Assembly: GCF_002109385.1 (NCBI RefSeq)
Contig: NZ_CP020814.1
Location: 4,177,501 to 4,241,500 of the forward strand
Length of the DNA stretch: 64,000 bases
Reading direction: 5' to 3'
DNA from: Halalkalibacter krulwichiae
GTDB lineage: Bacteria > Bacillota > Bacilli > Bacillales > Bacillaceae_D
Below the pieces are notes generated by a model. The model did no database searches, was not told the DNA's origin, and worked only from the letters and a program-made list of their open reading frames with translations. A program made the translations under genes and the position numbers. Shown one piece after another: positions 24,259 through 33,952 of this stretch (the stretch's first letter is position 1; the number at the start of each line of letters is the position of its first letter).

Positions 24259-25200
24259 ATGTCGGACAATGTTTCCTATACACCAGATGAAATTGCAACA
24301 ATACTTAAAATATCTCGCTATACTGTATATGAAATGATTAAACGTGGTGAGCTGCAGGCCTATCGAATTGGAAGAAAAATGCGAATTGATGACAAAGATC
24401 TACAGGAATATATCCTTAAAAGAAAAGGAATTCAGTCAACTCCGAAAGATCAACAGTTGGAAGAACCTTCTACGCAAACCATTGTCCCAAAAAATAAAGG
24501 CTTTATCATTTGTGGGCAAGATGTCGTTTTAGATATTTTGGCTAGGCATTTAGATAATCAATTTACGAATCTACCTATTTTGCGAAAATACGTAGGTAGT
24601 ATGAATGGGTTGTTAGCTATGTATCATGGTAATGCCAACATTGCCACTGGACATTTATGGGCCGCAGATGTAGATGAGTATAATGTTCCTTACGTTCAAA
24701 GGTTGCTACCTGGCGTTAATTCCGTAGTCATCAACCTTGTTTCCCGCATGGCAGGGTTTTACGTTGCCAAAGGGAATCCAAAAGAGATTCAGAATTGGAC
24801 CGATTTAGTTAGACAAGACATTCGCTTTGTAAACCGCGAAAAAGGCTGTGGAGCCAGGGTTCTTCTAGATGAACAGTTAAAGTTGCAAACAATCGATCGG
24901 AAACGAATTAATGGCTATAACCAAGAAGAGTTAAGCCATTTGGCTATCGCAAGTGCGGTAGCTCGAGGAGAGGCCGATGTTGGGGTCGGAATTGAAAAAG
25001 TAGCCTTGCAAGTAAACGATATCGAATTCATCCCTATGCAGAAGGAAAGATACGACCTGATCATCCGCAAAGAAGACTTTGAAAAACCCCATTTCCAACA
25101 ATTGCTGACGGTTATTCGTTCAAAAGCTTTTAAGCAAGAAGTGTTAGGTATGGGTCATTACGATGTGTCACGTATGGGAGAAATCATTGCTGAAGTGTAA
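24259..25200 (+). CDS. HTH regulator with PBP-like ligand domain
   Basis: A 313-residue one-component regulator. Residues 1-55 are an excisionase/MerR-like HTH (YTPDEIATILKISRYTVYEM, then RIGRKMRIDDKDLQEYI). Residues about 85-305 form a periplasmic-binding-protein-like domain (LLPGVNSVVINLVSRMAGFY, FVNREKGCGARVLLDEQL, ASAVARGEADVGVGIEKVAL). This layout is typical of regulators linked to molybdate/tungstate uptake. Being the last gene of the mod operon suggests it senses the oxyanion and controls the operon. Confidence 0.88.
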   Translation: MSDNVSYTPDEIATILKISRYTVYEMIKRGELQAYRIGRKMRIDDKDLQEYILKRKGIQSTPKDQQLEEPSTQTIVPKNKGFIICGQDVVLDILARHLDNQFTNLPILRKYVGSMNGLLAMYHGNANIATGHLWAADVDEYNVPYVQRLLPGVNSVVINLVSRMAGFYVAKGNPKEIQNWTDLVRQDIRFVNREKGCGARVLLDEQLKLQTIDRKRINGYNQEELSHLAIASAVARGEADVGVGIEKVALQVNDIEFIPMQKERYDLIIRKEDFEKPHFQQLLTVIRSKAFKQEVLGMGHYDVSRMGEIIAEV

Positions 25201-25225
25201 ACAGTCTAGTCTCCCTTTTTTCGTT

Positions 25226-25250
25226 AGGGCACTTCCAACTAATGTGCCCT
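25226..25250 (+). terminator. Weak terminator after mod operon
   Basis: AGGGCAC / GTGCCCT with an 11-nt loop, followed by TTCC. Weak T-tract. Confidence 0.4.
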
Positions 25251-25266
25251 TTCCAATAAGAAAAAA

Positions 25267-25283
25267 GGGGTCACAAAGACCCC
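25267..25283 (-). terminator. Terminator of AraC-GyrI gene
   Basis: GGGGTC / GACCCC with an ACAAA loop. On the - strand the stem is followed by CCTTTTTT. Confidence 0.65.
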
Positions 25284-25290
25284 TCTCTAC

Positions 25291-26112
25291 CTATTTCATC
25301 TTCACAGGAACCCAAATTTCTGTCGTTGTATCATTTCCTTTAACAAATTCAGGGGCATCAGCTAATTGATATCCAGATGTGGGGAACCATTCAGTATATA
25401 CTCGCTCCCAAGTCGCTAATAAAGCCTCTGGCATTTTTCCTGTTACTTGAAAGACTGCCCATCTTTGCGAATCAATTTTCAAAAGCTCAAGTTCCTTAGG
25501 ACATAGCTTCGCAGTCGCAGTAGCAATGTAGTAATCGATGTCTCCGTTCTCTTTAGTCATTGAAACATGTAAAATGCCCGAAAAAGGAGTATTATCATAT
25601 GGTTTAATCGTTTCTTCGATCTCTTCGATCTGTTCCCACATTTTTGGATTGAATTCAGACCCACTAGACGCTACTGTTTCTTTTTTCCCTACTACGGTAA
25701 AAGCTTCTTTATCAACAAATCTGTAATTCATTTCAACATCTCCCTTAATCGCCATTTGGAAGGTCATCCGAGGAAAAGCTTTTAATGGAGCTTCTGAACT
25801 CTTAACTGTACTTGGGATTACTCCATGTAGCGCTTGGAATGCCCTTGAAAATGAATCTGGTGAGTTGTATCCATACTTAACCGCTACATCAATCACTCTC
25901 ATATAGCTCTCTTTCAAATCAAAAGCAGCTAAGGTCAAACGTCTTCTGCGAACATATTCGGTCAAGGAGATCCCTGCTATGAACGAGAACATTCTTTTAA
26001 AATGATGTTCAGAAAAGCAGGCAATCTTTGCTACTTCTTTATAATTGATCTCCTCATCCAAATGGTTCTCGATATAGCTTACTGCCGCATTCATATTTTC
26101 AAGCAAATCCAT
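25291..26112 (-). CDS. AraC-family regulator with GyrI-like effector domain (intact paralogue)
   Basis: A 273-residue regulator. Residues 1-105 hold the two AraC HTHs (YKEVAKIACFSEHHFKRMFS, then [20 protein letters not shown]). Residues about 125-273 are a GyrI/SRPBCC-like small-molecule-binding domain (IWVPVK at the end). This is the Rob/BmrR-type ligand domain. The paralogue at 45880-42567 has the same layout but is split by IS66. Targets are unknown. Confidence 0.88.
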   Translation of the reverse strand: MDLLENMNAAVSYIENHLDEEINYKEVAKIACFSEHHFKRMFSFIAGISLTEYVRRRRLTLAAFDLKESYMRVIDVAVKYGYNSPDSFSRAFQALHGVIPSTVKSSEAPLKAFPRMTFQMAIKGDVEMNYRFVDKEAFTVVGKKETVASSGSEFNPKMWEQIEEIEETIKPYDNTPFSGILHVSMTKENGDIDYYIATATAKLCPKELELLKIDSQRWAVFQVTGKMPEALLATWERVYTEWFPTSGYQLADAPEFVKGNDTTTEIWVPVKMK

Positions 26113-26228
26113 TTGAATAACCTCCCTTCGCTTTTAAGAATAACAAGATGTTCTTTCAACGATCCGATAAAATTGGTTCAACTTTGTCGGATATAGATAA
26201 ACGTAGAATGCCAATAAATACAACCACC

Positions 26229-26954
26229 TTAACTGTTATCTAGCAATGTTCTTATTGCACTAACAACAACTTCTGGTTCATCATTTTGTATATAATGAGT
26301 ACTATTTTCTGCAATTATGAATGTGCTATTTGATGATATTGTAGAAATATCTTTCTGCATTTCATTCCATAACATTTGTGATTGCTCTGAATAATGAGCT
26401 TTTTTTCCTGCTGCAAGAACAATTAATGGTATATCTAATTGTCTTTTTGATTGTTTTAGTTGTTTCAAGCTTTCCATAAATTCATCATAATTTCCTTCGT
26501 AAACAAATTGTTTGTTATATGCTTGCTGAAATTCTTTTGACATTGAAGGGAGAAACTTTTCTTTATAATCTTCAGGTGTAGAATCAACTAAGAGCAGTCC
26601 ACAAACGTCATTAGGATATTCCGTTGCATATAACCTTGCATTAACTCCTCCAAATGAATGACCGACTAATATATACGGCGGTTCTATCTTCGCTTTCATA
26701 AGAAGTTCTTTTAATTCTTTTATCATCTCACGACTTGTTCTTCGGTTAAGACTTGATTCGCTCTTTCCAAGCCCTGCTCTATCGTATATGAGAACATTTG
26801 AAAGCAATGAAACCTCTCGTATTACTGAGTCCCAAGCCTTTGAATAATCGCCATATCCAGCTTCCAATACAATCGTTGGTTTCCCATTATTTTTACCAAC
26901 TAATTGGGCATATAGCTTACAATCTCTTATTGGTATTAACAACTCTTTTGCCAT
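26229..26954 (-). CDS. Alpha/beta-hydrolase
   Basis: A 241-residue hydrolase. Oxyanion-hole region LEAGYGDYSKAWDSV, nucleophile elbow GHSFGG (Ser98-100 region), Asp in LLLVDSTPEDY or the later VLAAGKKA strand, and catalytic His in NSTHYIQNDEP near the C-terminus. No signal peptide. Substrate unknown; the lid region (about 130-175) is Gln/Lys rich. Monocistronic. Confidence 0.85.
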   Translation of the reverse strand: MAKELLIPIRDCKLYAQLVGKNNGKPTIVLEAGYGDYSKAWDSVIREVSLLSNVLIYDRAGLGKSESSLNRRTSREMIKELKELLMKAKIEPPYILVGHSFGGVNARLYATEYPNDVCGLLLVDSTPEDYKEKFLPSMSKEFQQAYNKQFVYEGNYDEFMESLKQLKQSKRQLDIPLIVLAAGKKAHYSEQSQMLWNEMQKDISTISSNSTFIIAENSTHYIQNDEPEVVVSAIRTLLDNS

Positions 26955-27076
26955 TTAATCTGTTTCTCTCTTTCTATTAACGCATTATAGTTATGTAATT
27001 CCTCTTCAACAAGAAGAAGCGATTCCCTTTAATTAGGGGACGCCATTTCGGTTTGTATATATAATTGTTACAGTAA

Positions 27077-27102
27077 AAACCTCACTTTTTGATGTGAGGT
27101 TT
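27077..27102 (-). terminator. Terminator of cwlJ-gerQ operon
   Basis: AAACCTCAC / GTGAGGTTT stem, with a T-tract on the - strand. It lies about 90 bp after gerQ. Confidence 0.65.
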
Positions 27103-27188
27103 AATGTCTTAAACTTGTTGTTCGAGATTCATTGTCTCAACCAGCATCAGGGGGAGAATCAATAATCCAACGCACCCGTTCTACACCA

Positions 27189-27638
27189 TTACTCAGATGT
27201 ATCCAAAGACGCCTGCATAGCTGCGGTAATTTCCGTGTGAGGATAGTTGATTTGCTCAGCAAATTCTACCCAGTCGAGATTTGCCATCATCAGTAGGTAG
27301 CGTTTACCACTGGCCGGATCGCTGATAATGATATGATCACGACCAGCCGTTTCAACGCGACCTTGGTAAACCATTGCATTCCATCTACTGTTTCCTTGGT
27401 AAGTAAAGTAGAATGTACCAACCTTGCCTCTGTTAAAGCGCAGAATATTTTCGATAAACGATTCTTCCACGAAACCTGTCGGTAGCTGCTGCCCCGTCCC
27501 CATCGGAACGACTGGCACCGAATACGCCGGTCCAGAAGGCATATCAGCCGGGAAGCCTTGTTGCTGCTGGGCACCGGCTGCCATCGTAGGATAAAAACTA
27601 GGTTGATTGTTCATTGGGTAATTTCCATAATAATTCAT
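27189..27638 (-). CDS. gerQ: Spore coat protein GerQ
   Basis: A 149-residue coat protein. The Gln/Pro-rich N-terminus (about 1-55) is followed by the conserved GerQ core (FVEESFIENILRFNRGKVGT, then RDHIIISDPASGKRYLLMMA). In B. subtilis GerQ is required for CwlJ to localise in the coat and is crosslinked by transglutaminase. Here it directly follows cwlJ (22 bp gap), so the two partners are made together. Confidence 0.93.
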   Translation of the reverse strand: MNYYGNYPMNNQPSFYPTMAAGAQQQQGFPADMPSGPAYSVPVVPMGTGQQLPTGFVEESFIENILRFNRGKVGTFYFTYQGNSRWNAMVYQGRVETAGRDHIIISDPASGKRYLLMMANLDWVEFAEQINYPHTEITAAMQASLDTSE

Positions 27639-27660
27639 GAGAAGGTCATCTCCTTTTTAT

Positions 27661-28137
27661 TTATCTATAAAACTCTGGGCAATAGCCCGGTACAGCGACA
27701 TAGAAGCAATGATTCTTGTGTGCAAAATCAAACTGAGTCATTGGAGACCTTGGCATCGTAGGAGTACAAGGGTCTCGGTATGCTTGCCCCGGACTCGGAT
27801 TAAAAAACCATAAGTTCATTCTAGCTCGAGGATTCCTATGGCCATTCAGTAAGTTTCTGGCCCTCTGGAGGTCTTCTTCGGTTGGACGCTGTGTATACAA
27901 GGCTCCATTTAAAACAGGCTCGAAGTGAGGGATTCCAGTTCCCGGTATCGTTTGATAGATAGCATGACGAATATTACGTAAATTTTGGAAGTCCGGCTCA
28001 CAGTCCGCCTCGACCCGATTCGCCACAACCGTCCCTACCATATCCATCCCTTCAGCGCCTTCACCAATCGCCTCCGCAAGCATGAGTCTTGCTAAAGAAT
28101 TCACGTCGCGTTCAGTATGTTTGATTCGCCTACCCAT
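27661..28137 (-). CDS. cwlJ: Spore cortex-lytic hydrolase CwlJ
   Basis: A 158-residue SleB/CwlJ-family hydrolase (DVNSLARLMLAEAIGEGAEG, VGTVVANRVEADCEPDFQN) with no signal peptide, as expected for mother-cell-made CwlJ. It would degrade cortex peptidoglycan muramic-lactam regions during Ca-DPA-triggered germination. The catalytic Glu would be in LAEAIGEG. RBS AGAGGTGAG. First gene of cwlJ-gerQ. Confidence 0.93.
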   Translation of the reverse strand: MGRRIKHTERDVNSLARLMLAEAIGEGAEGMDMVGTVVANRVEADCEPDFQNLRNIRHAIYQTIPGTGIPHFEPVLNGALYTQRPTEEDLQRARNLLNGHRNPRARMNLWFFNPSPGQAYRDPCTPTMPRSPMTQFDFAHKNHCFYVAVPGYCPEFYR

Positions 28138-28277
28138 TTTCTCACCTCTTTCGGCTTATACAAGTAACTTATTGTCTTAAGCCCGTTTTGGTAGCTTGCC
28201 TATCCGCCCAAACCTTAGAAATTGAATTATAAAAAGTGTAGAACCATGTCCTGTTAGACTTATATGATCTATTAGTG

Positions 28278-28370
28278 AATAACGAAAAACACCGTCTGTG
28301 TGAAGTGACGGTGTTTTTCGTTATTCAACTCTTCTCTTTGTTGCTTCAAGAAGAACAAGAGACTCTGAAA
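28278..28370. repeat. CACCGT hairpin plus EATK-type dispersed repeat
   Basis: A 19-bp perfect hairpin, AATAACGAAAAACACCGTC / GACGGTGTTTTTCGTTATT (28278-28325), directly followed by CAACTCTTCTCTTTGTTGCT. The next stretch on the - strand reads as the tail ESLVLLEATKRRVE-stop. The same combination (hairpin, then VLVEATKEKVE-stop) occurs at 37305-37433. The gap 28138-28439 holds nothing else. Confidence 0.6.
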
Positions 28371-28439
28371 TTCATTTAATTGCCTTGTCAAAAATGTTCC
28401 AAGCAGAATGCGGCTGTCACTTATCGCTTTAGAATTGAA

Positions 28440-28790
28440 TCATTTATTCATAAACGATTTGATTTCTTCTTCTGACATAGATGAATCGCATTTCACTGTT
28501 ACTGTGTCACCATTGGTATAGATGAAACCGGGAACCGTTGGAATACCGTATTCATTACGGAAAGCCGTAATGCCTGCCATATCAGACTGTTCCACACTAT
28601 TTACATAATAAATGTGAGTGTTCGTTTCTTCAGCAATCTTTTTTAATTTTTTAATGAATATTTGACAATAAGGACAGACAGCCTTGCCAATATAGATAAC
28701 GGCCTCTCCTTCCCCTTTTATCAATTCCTGCGCTTTGGTCGAATTAATTTTATCAAAACGAACTACATTTTCTTCATAAGTCGCAATCAT
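28440..28790 (-). CDS. Thioredoxin-like protein (PedC-type)
   Basis: A 116-residue thioredoxin fold. A CPYC active site lies in YIGKAVCPYCQIFIKKLKKI (about 34-53), and the cis-Pro is in YGIPTVPGFIY (about 82-92). CPYC is the glutaredoxin-type motif; the overall shape resembles the bacteriocin accessory/PedC group. There is no signal peptide. It lies 55 bp downstream of gshF on the same strand, so a glutathione-linked reductase role is plausible. Confidence 0.8.
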   Translation of the reverse strand: MIATYEENVVRFDKINSTKAQELIKGEGEAVIYIGKAVCPYCQIFIKKLKKIAEETNTHIYYVNSVEQSDMAGITAFRNEYGIPTVPGFIYTNGDTVTVKCDSSMSEEEIKSFMNK

Positions 28791-28845
28791 TCCTCAATCT
28801 CCTCTTACTATTATTTTGACCATGCCTTAATCACTTTATCTTCAT

Positions 28846-31164
28846 TTAACAGCCTACCGTTGTGAACCCGTCTTTTACTACTCGTTTGACTGACTTGGAT
28901 TCCTGACTTTGTAATAGTTCGGGGAATAAATAATGGATGATATGCATTGTTAACCGTCGAGATTCACCTTTATATGGATATATATGCATATACATAGATG
29001 GGTTAAAATTCGCTTCAATAATTCCATAAGCGTTTTCATGATCTGCAGGAACCTCTGTATTTTCAATAATCAAATCAATGCCACAAATTTTCACCCCGAG
29101 TGCGGATACCGCATCCACTGCTATTTTTTTATAATCTTCAGGAATTTGATCAGTCACATCAATCGAATCTCCGCCTGTACTAATATTGGAGTTTTCACGC
29201 AGATAAATGATTTCACCTTCTTGTGGGATCGAATCCATTCCATATCCTTGACCTTTAAGCATGAGGTTCTCTAATTCACCTAATTGAATTTTTTCTAAAG
29301 GTGTTCGATGGTCTTTTCCTCTTAACGGATCACGGTTTTTTTGCATAACTAACTCTTCAATTGAATGGTTACCGTCACCTTTAACATTCGCAGGAATTCG
29401 TAATAAAACAGCATAAACTTTATCCTCTAACACAAAGAACCGATATTCTGTTCCATTGATAAATTCTTCTATTAATACAGATGAGTCTTCCTTAAATGCT
29501 AGCTTGAGTGCCTTTTGATAATCCTCGTAATTTGCGCCATCTTTGAAGATTGATATTCCTAACCCATAGTTTGTTGTTTTCGGTTTCACAACAAAAGGTT
29601 TCGTGGAGAATAAATGATAGGATCGTAAAGCTTGATCGATTGTTTGAAACTCCTCACCCTTAGGCACTCGAAATCCATGTTGGTGTAGAATTTTCTTTGT
29701 TACTGTTTTATTTTCCATAATTAACGTTGAGACATAATTGTCTTTACTTGTCATATTGCCATTCTTCACATATTCAACATGATCTTTTAATTTCAGCTTC
29801 AAAAATTGATCTTGTCGATCCAAAATTTCTACTTGGATTCCTTGTTGAATTGCATCAAACATAAGAATCTGAGTGGACAACTCCATATCAGTAAAACCTG
29901 CTAATTGATATGGCTTATCCCTTGATTTCTTTTGATTTTGTTTTGCAATTGACGTAGCTACTTGACTTTGACTGCTTTTTTCACTTTCTAGATAAAGTCG
30001 ACCAGCTAAAGTCTTATTTGGATTCATTAGCATTTCTCTTAGATGAACAAATACCGTATCAGAAACAGTTACATCTAAGATCTCTACTAAATTTTCCATT
30101 TCATCAATCATCTTTTTAGCTTCTCTTTCAAATTGTGTGCGCGCCAACGGATGCTCAAGAGCCACTATCTCATTGTTTAAATCACCCATTTTACCCCAAT
30201 CATCACCATATTCTTCATCTTTCCATAATAAATAAAGTAAGAATAGATGGAGAAACTCTATTTGTGTATAACTAATTCCATATGTTTCAAAGGGATTTAA
30301 ATCTATATTGCGCAATTCAATATACTGAACACCATGATCTTTTAAATCTGAAAAATGGTGCCCACCTCTTAACCGAATAGGTGCATAAAATTCCTTTTCT
30401 TCTGATAGAAGCCCTCTTTTAACCATCAAAGATAGATCTGATAGATAGCTTTGGATACTGCTATACGACACTTTAACCTCATCCGCATTGACATAACCGT
30501 ATTTACTGCCTCTAATGCTTCTTACGGCTTTATCCAAAGAATGATATTCGAAAAAATTCTTTTCACTAATAGGAGAAGCCCCATAAAAATATGTTATGAA
30601 CCAGCGGTTGTGTAAATAATTTCTTGTTACCTTTAAATAAATCTCCGCTTTAAACTGTTGGTAATCTTTTATCTCCGATTGTAAGCTGAATAACGCTTGG
30701 AGCAACTCTTCACCGAATTCAAAGTTGAAATGAATTCCGCTAACCATTTGTTTGCGACGGCCATAAGATTGCGATAAAGCTTGCCGATACTTGTAATTCC
30801 CAACATTTTTCAATTTGGCAATCGCAATGTCTTCTTCTTTTTTTGGTAACTGTGGTGGCATGCTTAACGGCCATAGCATTTCATTCTCATCCATAGAACG
30901 ATAAGCAACATCATGGATCGCTGCTAAGTAATGAAACAGATCCTCTACTGTCTCCATAACAGGTGTGATGAATTCCAGTTGTGTTTCTGAAAAATCTCGT
31001 TGAATATATGGATGATCATCTTTTAATGTAATGCTTGTAGGATGATCTGTTTTAGCTAGATTTCCCGACAAGTCGACTCGATGACTTTCTTTCTCTATCC
31101 CATAACGGGCTTTTAATAAATATGATTTCACACGCTCATTAGCTAACATTTTTTTCAAATCCAT
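28846..31164 (-). CDS. gshF: Bifunctional glutamate-cysteine ligase / glutathione synthetase
   Basis: A 772-residue fused enzyme making glutathione in two ATP-dependent steps. The start ATG 31164 has GGGGGAG upstream. The N-terminal gamma-glutamylcysteine ligase part (about 1-430) shows LLKARYGIEKESHRV, SGIHFNFEF and IELRNIDLNPFETYGI. The C-terminal ATP-grasp part (about 480-755) shows RFFVLEDKVYAVLLRIPANV and FNPSMYMHIYPYKG. Length is as in Listeria and Streptococcus GshF. It lies between a CPYC thioredoxin-like gene and the glutathione-dependent formaldehyde genes. Confidence 0.93.
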   Translation of the reverse strand: MDLKKMLANERVKSYLLKARYGIEKESHRVDLSGNLAKTDHPTSITLKDDHPYIQRDFSETQLEFITPVMETVEDLFHYLAAIHDVAYRSMDENEMLWPLSMPPQLPKKEEDIAIAKLKNVGNYKYRQALSQSYGRRKQMVSGIHFNFEFGEELLQALFSLQSEIKDYQQFKAEIYLKVTRNYLHNRWFITYFYGASPISEKNFFEYHSLDKAVRSIRGSKYGYVNADEVKVSYSSIQSYLSDLSLMVKRGLLSEEKEFYAPIRLRGGHHFSDLKDHGVQYIELRNIDLNPFETYGISYTQIEFLHLFLLYLLWKDEEYGDDWGKMGDLNNEIVALEHPLARTQFEREAKKMIDEMENLVEILDVTVSDTVFVHLREMLMNPNKTLAGRLYLESEKSSQSQVATSIAKQNQKKSRDKPYQLAGFTDMELSTQILMFDAIQQGIQVEILDRQDQFLKLKLKDHVEYVKNGNMTSKDNYVSTLIMENKTVTKKILHQHGFRVPKGEEFQTIDQALRSYHLFSTKPFVVKPKTTNYGLGISIFKDGANYEDYQKALKLAFKEDSSVLIEEFINGTEYRFFVLEDKVYAVLLRIPANVKGDGNHSIEELVMQKNRDPLRGKDHRTPLEKIQLGELENLMLKGQGYGMDSIPQEGEIIYLRENSNISTGGDSIDVTDQIPEDYKKIAVDAVSALGVKICGIDLIIENTEVPADHENAYGIIEANFNPSMYMHIYPYKGESRRLTMHIIHYLFPELLQSQESKSVKRVVKDGFTTVGC

Positions 31165-31233
31165 AGTTGCTCTCCCCCAATTAACCATTTATCGAATAAA
31201 TTCCGGTTAAATACGACTAAATGGGTCATAAAA

Positions 31234-31261
31234 ATATCCACACTGCAGCTCATGTGGATAT
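31234..31261 (-). terminator. Terminator after fghA
   Basis: ATATCCACA / TGTGGATAT stem; the - strand continues with ATTTTTATG. It separates the adhC-fghA unit from gshF. Confidence 0.6.
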
Positions 31262-31298
31262 ATTTACTTTTCATTCCATGTTATTTTACATACTTGAA

Positions 31299-32132
31299 TT
31301 ATCTTAAGTGCTGCATATGAAATGAGAAATGGTCCTCTAAGAAAGTTGCTATAAAGAAATAGCTATGATCATAACCTTCCTTTTTCTCGTAATGTACTAT
31401 TTGATTATTTTCCTCGGCATTCTTTAGGAAATGAGTTTCATCTAATTGTTCTCGATAAAAATGATCTTCCGTTCCTTGGGTAATAAGAATTGGAGGCATG
31501 CCGCCCTCTTTGATCAATTCTGAAGCATCCCATTTTTTCCAAGCAGCTTGATCTTCACCTAAATAAGTTGAGAAAGCCTTTATTCCCCATGGAACTCTAG
31601 CAGGACTCAAAATCGGAGAAAAGGCAGAAATCGCTTTAAACCTTGTTGCACTTTTCATGCCAATTACTAAAGCTCCATGACCACCCATTGAGTGGCCCAT
31701 AATGCTTTCTTCTCCTGAAAAATAAGGTACCAATGTTGACGCAATAGCGCTTAACTCATCTACTATATACGTATACATGTGATAATTCTTTGCCCACGGA
31801 TCTTGTGTCGCATTTAAATAAAAACCGGCACCTTTTCCAAGGTCCCATCCATCATGATCCGCAACATGCTCTCCACGTGGCGAAGTATCTGGAATCATAA
31901 CGGCCACTTGATATCTTTCTGCCAAACGTTGAAATCCACTTTTTTGACTAAAATTATCATCTGTACATGTTAAACCAGACAGCCACCAAATAAGTGGGAT
32001 TTCCCTCATTTCTTTATTTGATGGCAAGTAGATACTAAATGTCATCTCACACTTCAATACCTCTGAATAATGAGTATACTTACGTTGTTCTCCGCCGAAA
32101 GAACGATGTTTTTCAATCAGTTTTAGACTCAC
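31299..32132 (-). CDS. fghA: S-formylglutathione hydrolase
   Basis: A 277-residue esterase D-type enzyme hydrolysing S-formylglutathione to formate and glutathione. The nucleophile Ser is in MGHSMGGHGAL. Typical motifs are LSGLTCTDDNF, PDTSPRG, GFYLNATQDPW and EGYDHSYFFI (catalytic His). I prefer GTG 32132 (GGAG 9 bp upstream; product starts MSLKLIEKHRSFGG). An ATG at 32147 would overlap adhC by 11 bp. It directly follows adhC. Confidence 0.92.
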   Translation of the reverse strand: MSLKLIEKHRSFGGEQRKYTHYSEVLKCEMTFSIYLPSNKEMREIPLIWWLSGLTCTDDNFSQKSGFQRLAERYQVAVMIPDTSPRGEHVADHDGWDLGKGAGFYLNATQDPWAKNYHMYTYIVDELSAIASTLVPYFSGEESIMGHSMGGHGALVIGMKSATRFKAISAFSPILSPARVPWGIKAFSTYLGEDQAAWKKWDASELIKEGGMPPILITQGTEDHFYREQLDETHFLKNAEENNQIVHYEKKEGYDHSYFFIATFLEDHFSFHMQHLR

Positions 32133-32136
32133 GTTC

Positions 32137-33374
<1,238 letters not shown>

Positions 33375-33737
33375 ATGGAAATATCTTATAAAGAAAAAAC
33401 TTTTTTCACTAACAAAGACTTGGCTTTATCAGTGATAGGTGGCCGCTGGAAAATCGCAATTATATGGTGTCTGCTTCAACAGTCTCCATTAAGATTAAGT
33501 GAAATACAAAGTTACCTTCCCGAAGTCAATCAACGTATGTTAATTAGACAATTAAGAGAATTAGAGGAAGATAAAATTGTTACTAGAGTTGTATACCCGG
33601 TTGTACCTCCTAAAGTGGAGTATCAACTAAGTGAAGTTGGTTTACTGCTAGAACCCGTAGTAACTTCCATTTGTGATTGGGGAGATCATTTCAGAACATT
33701 TTTGGAAGAAAACTCCGCTGAAACATCAGGTAAATAA
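33375..33737 (+). CDS. HxlR-family regulator
   Basis: A 120-residue winged-helix protein. The HxlR signature (DLALSVIGGRWKIAIIWCLL, then VNQRMLIRQLRELEEDKIVT) and the PPKVEYQLSEVGLLL wing are clear. A single Cys (residue 32) precedes the recognition region, as in other redox- or aldehyde-sensing HxlR members. A second Cys is at about 103. AGGGGTAA precedes the ATG. Divergence from adhC-fghA suggests control of formaldehyde detoxification; direct sensing is inference. Confidence 0.88.
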   Translation: MEISYKEKTFFTNKDLALSVIGGRWKIAIIWCLLQQSPLRLSEIQSYLPEVNQRMLIRQLRELEEDKIVTRVVYPVVPPKVEYQLSEVGLLLEPVVTSICDWGDHFRTFLEENSAETSGK

Positions 33738-33760
33738 CAAGCTGCACAAATGAAAATGAA

Positions 33761-33800
33761 AGCCACGAAACGCTGATATATTGGCGCTTCGTGGCTTTTT
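33761..33800 (+). terminator. Terminator after hxlR
   Basis: AGCCACGAA / TTCGTGGCT followed by TTTTATT. Confidence 0.75.
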
Positions 33801-33819
33801 ATTCTTCTTCTATCACATC

Positions 33820-33930
33820 TCATTTACATTCAGAAACCCAACCCTTATATTTCTTATATAACGGCATGATCGTTTCTTTCCTATCTGCGATCACTTTGCA
33901 ACCACTATCGTCATAAATGAGGAAAATGAT
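33820..33930 (-). pseudogene. Duplicated 3' fragment of DUF3885 gene
   Basis: A 36-codon remnant ending CK-stop. On the - strand it reads IIFLIYDDSGCKVIADRKET, then IMPLYKKYKGWVSECK. The intact gene 37436-38092 has the nearly identical tail IIFFIYDDRGCEVIADKKET, then IMPLYKKYKGWVSEFK. Both copies have the same orientation and bracket the GGDEF-EAL gene. Confidence 0.8.
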
Positions 33931-33952
33931 CCGTTCTAAAGGTTAACACAAC

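Noticed and set aside
27000-27060. Riboswitch or T-box in the gap before the hydrolase gene
   Set aside because: No conserved box motifs were found; only the cwlJ-gerQ terminator is evident.
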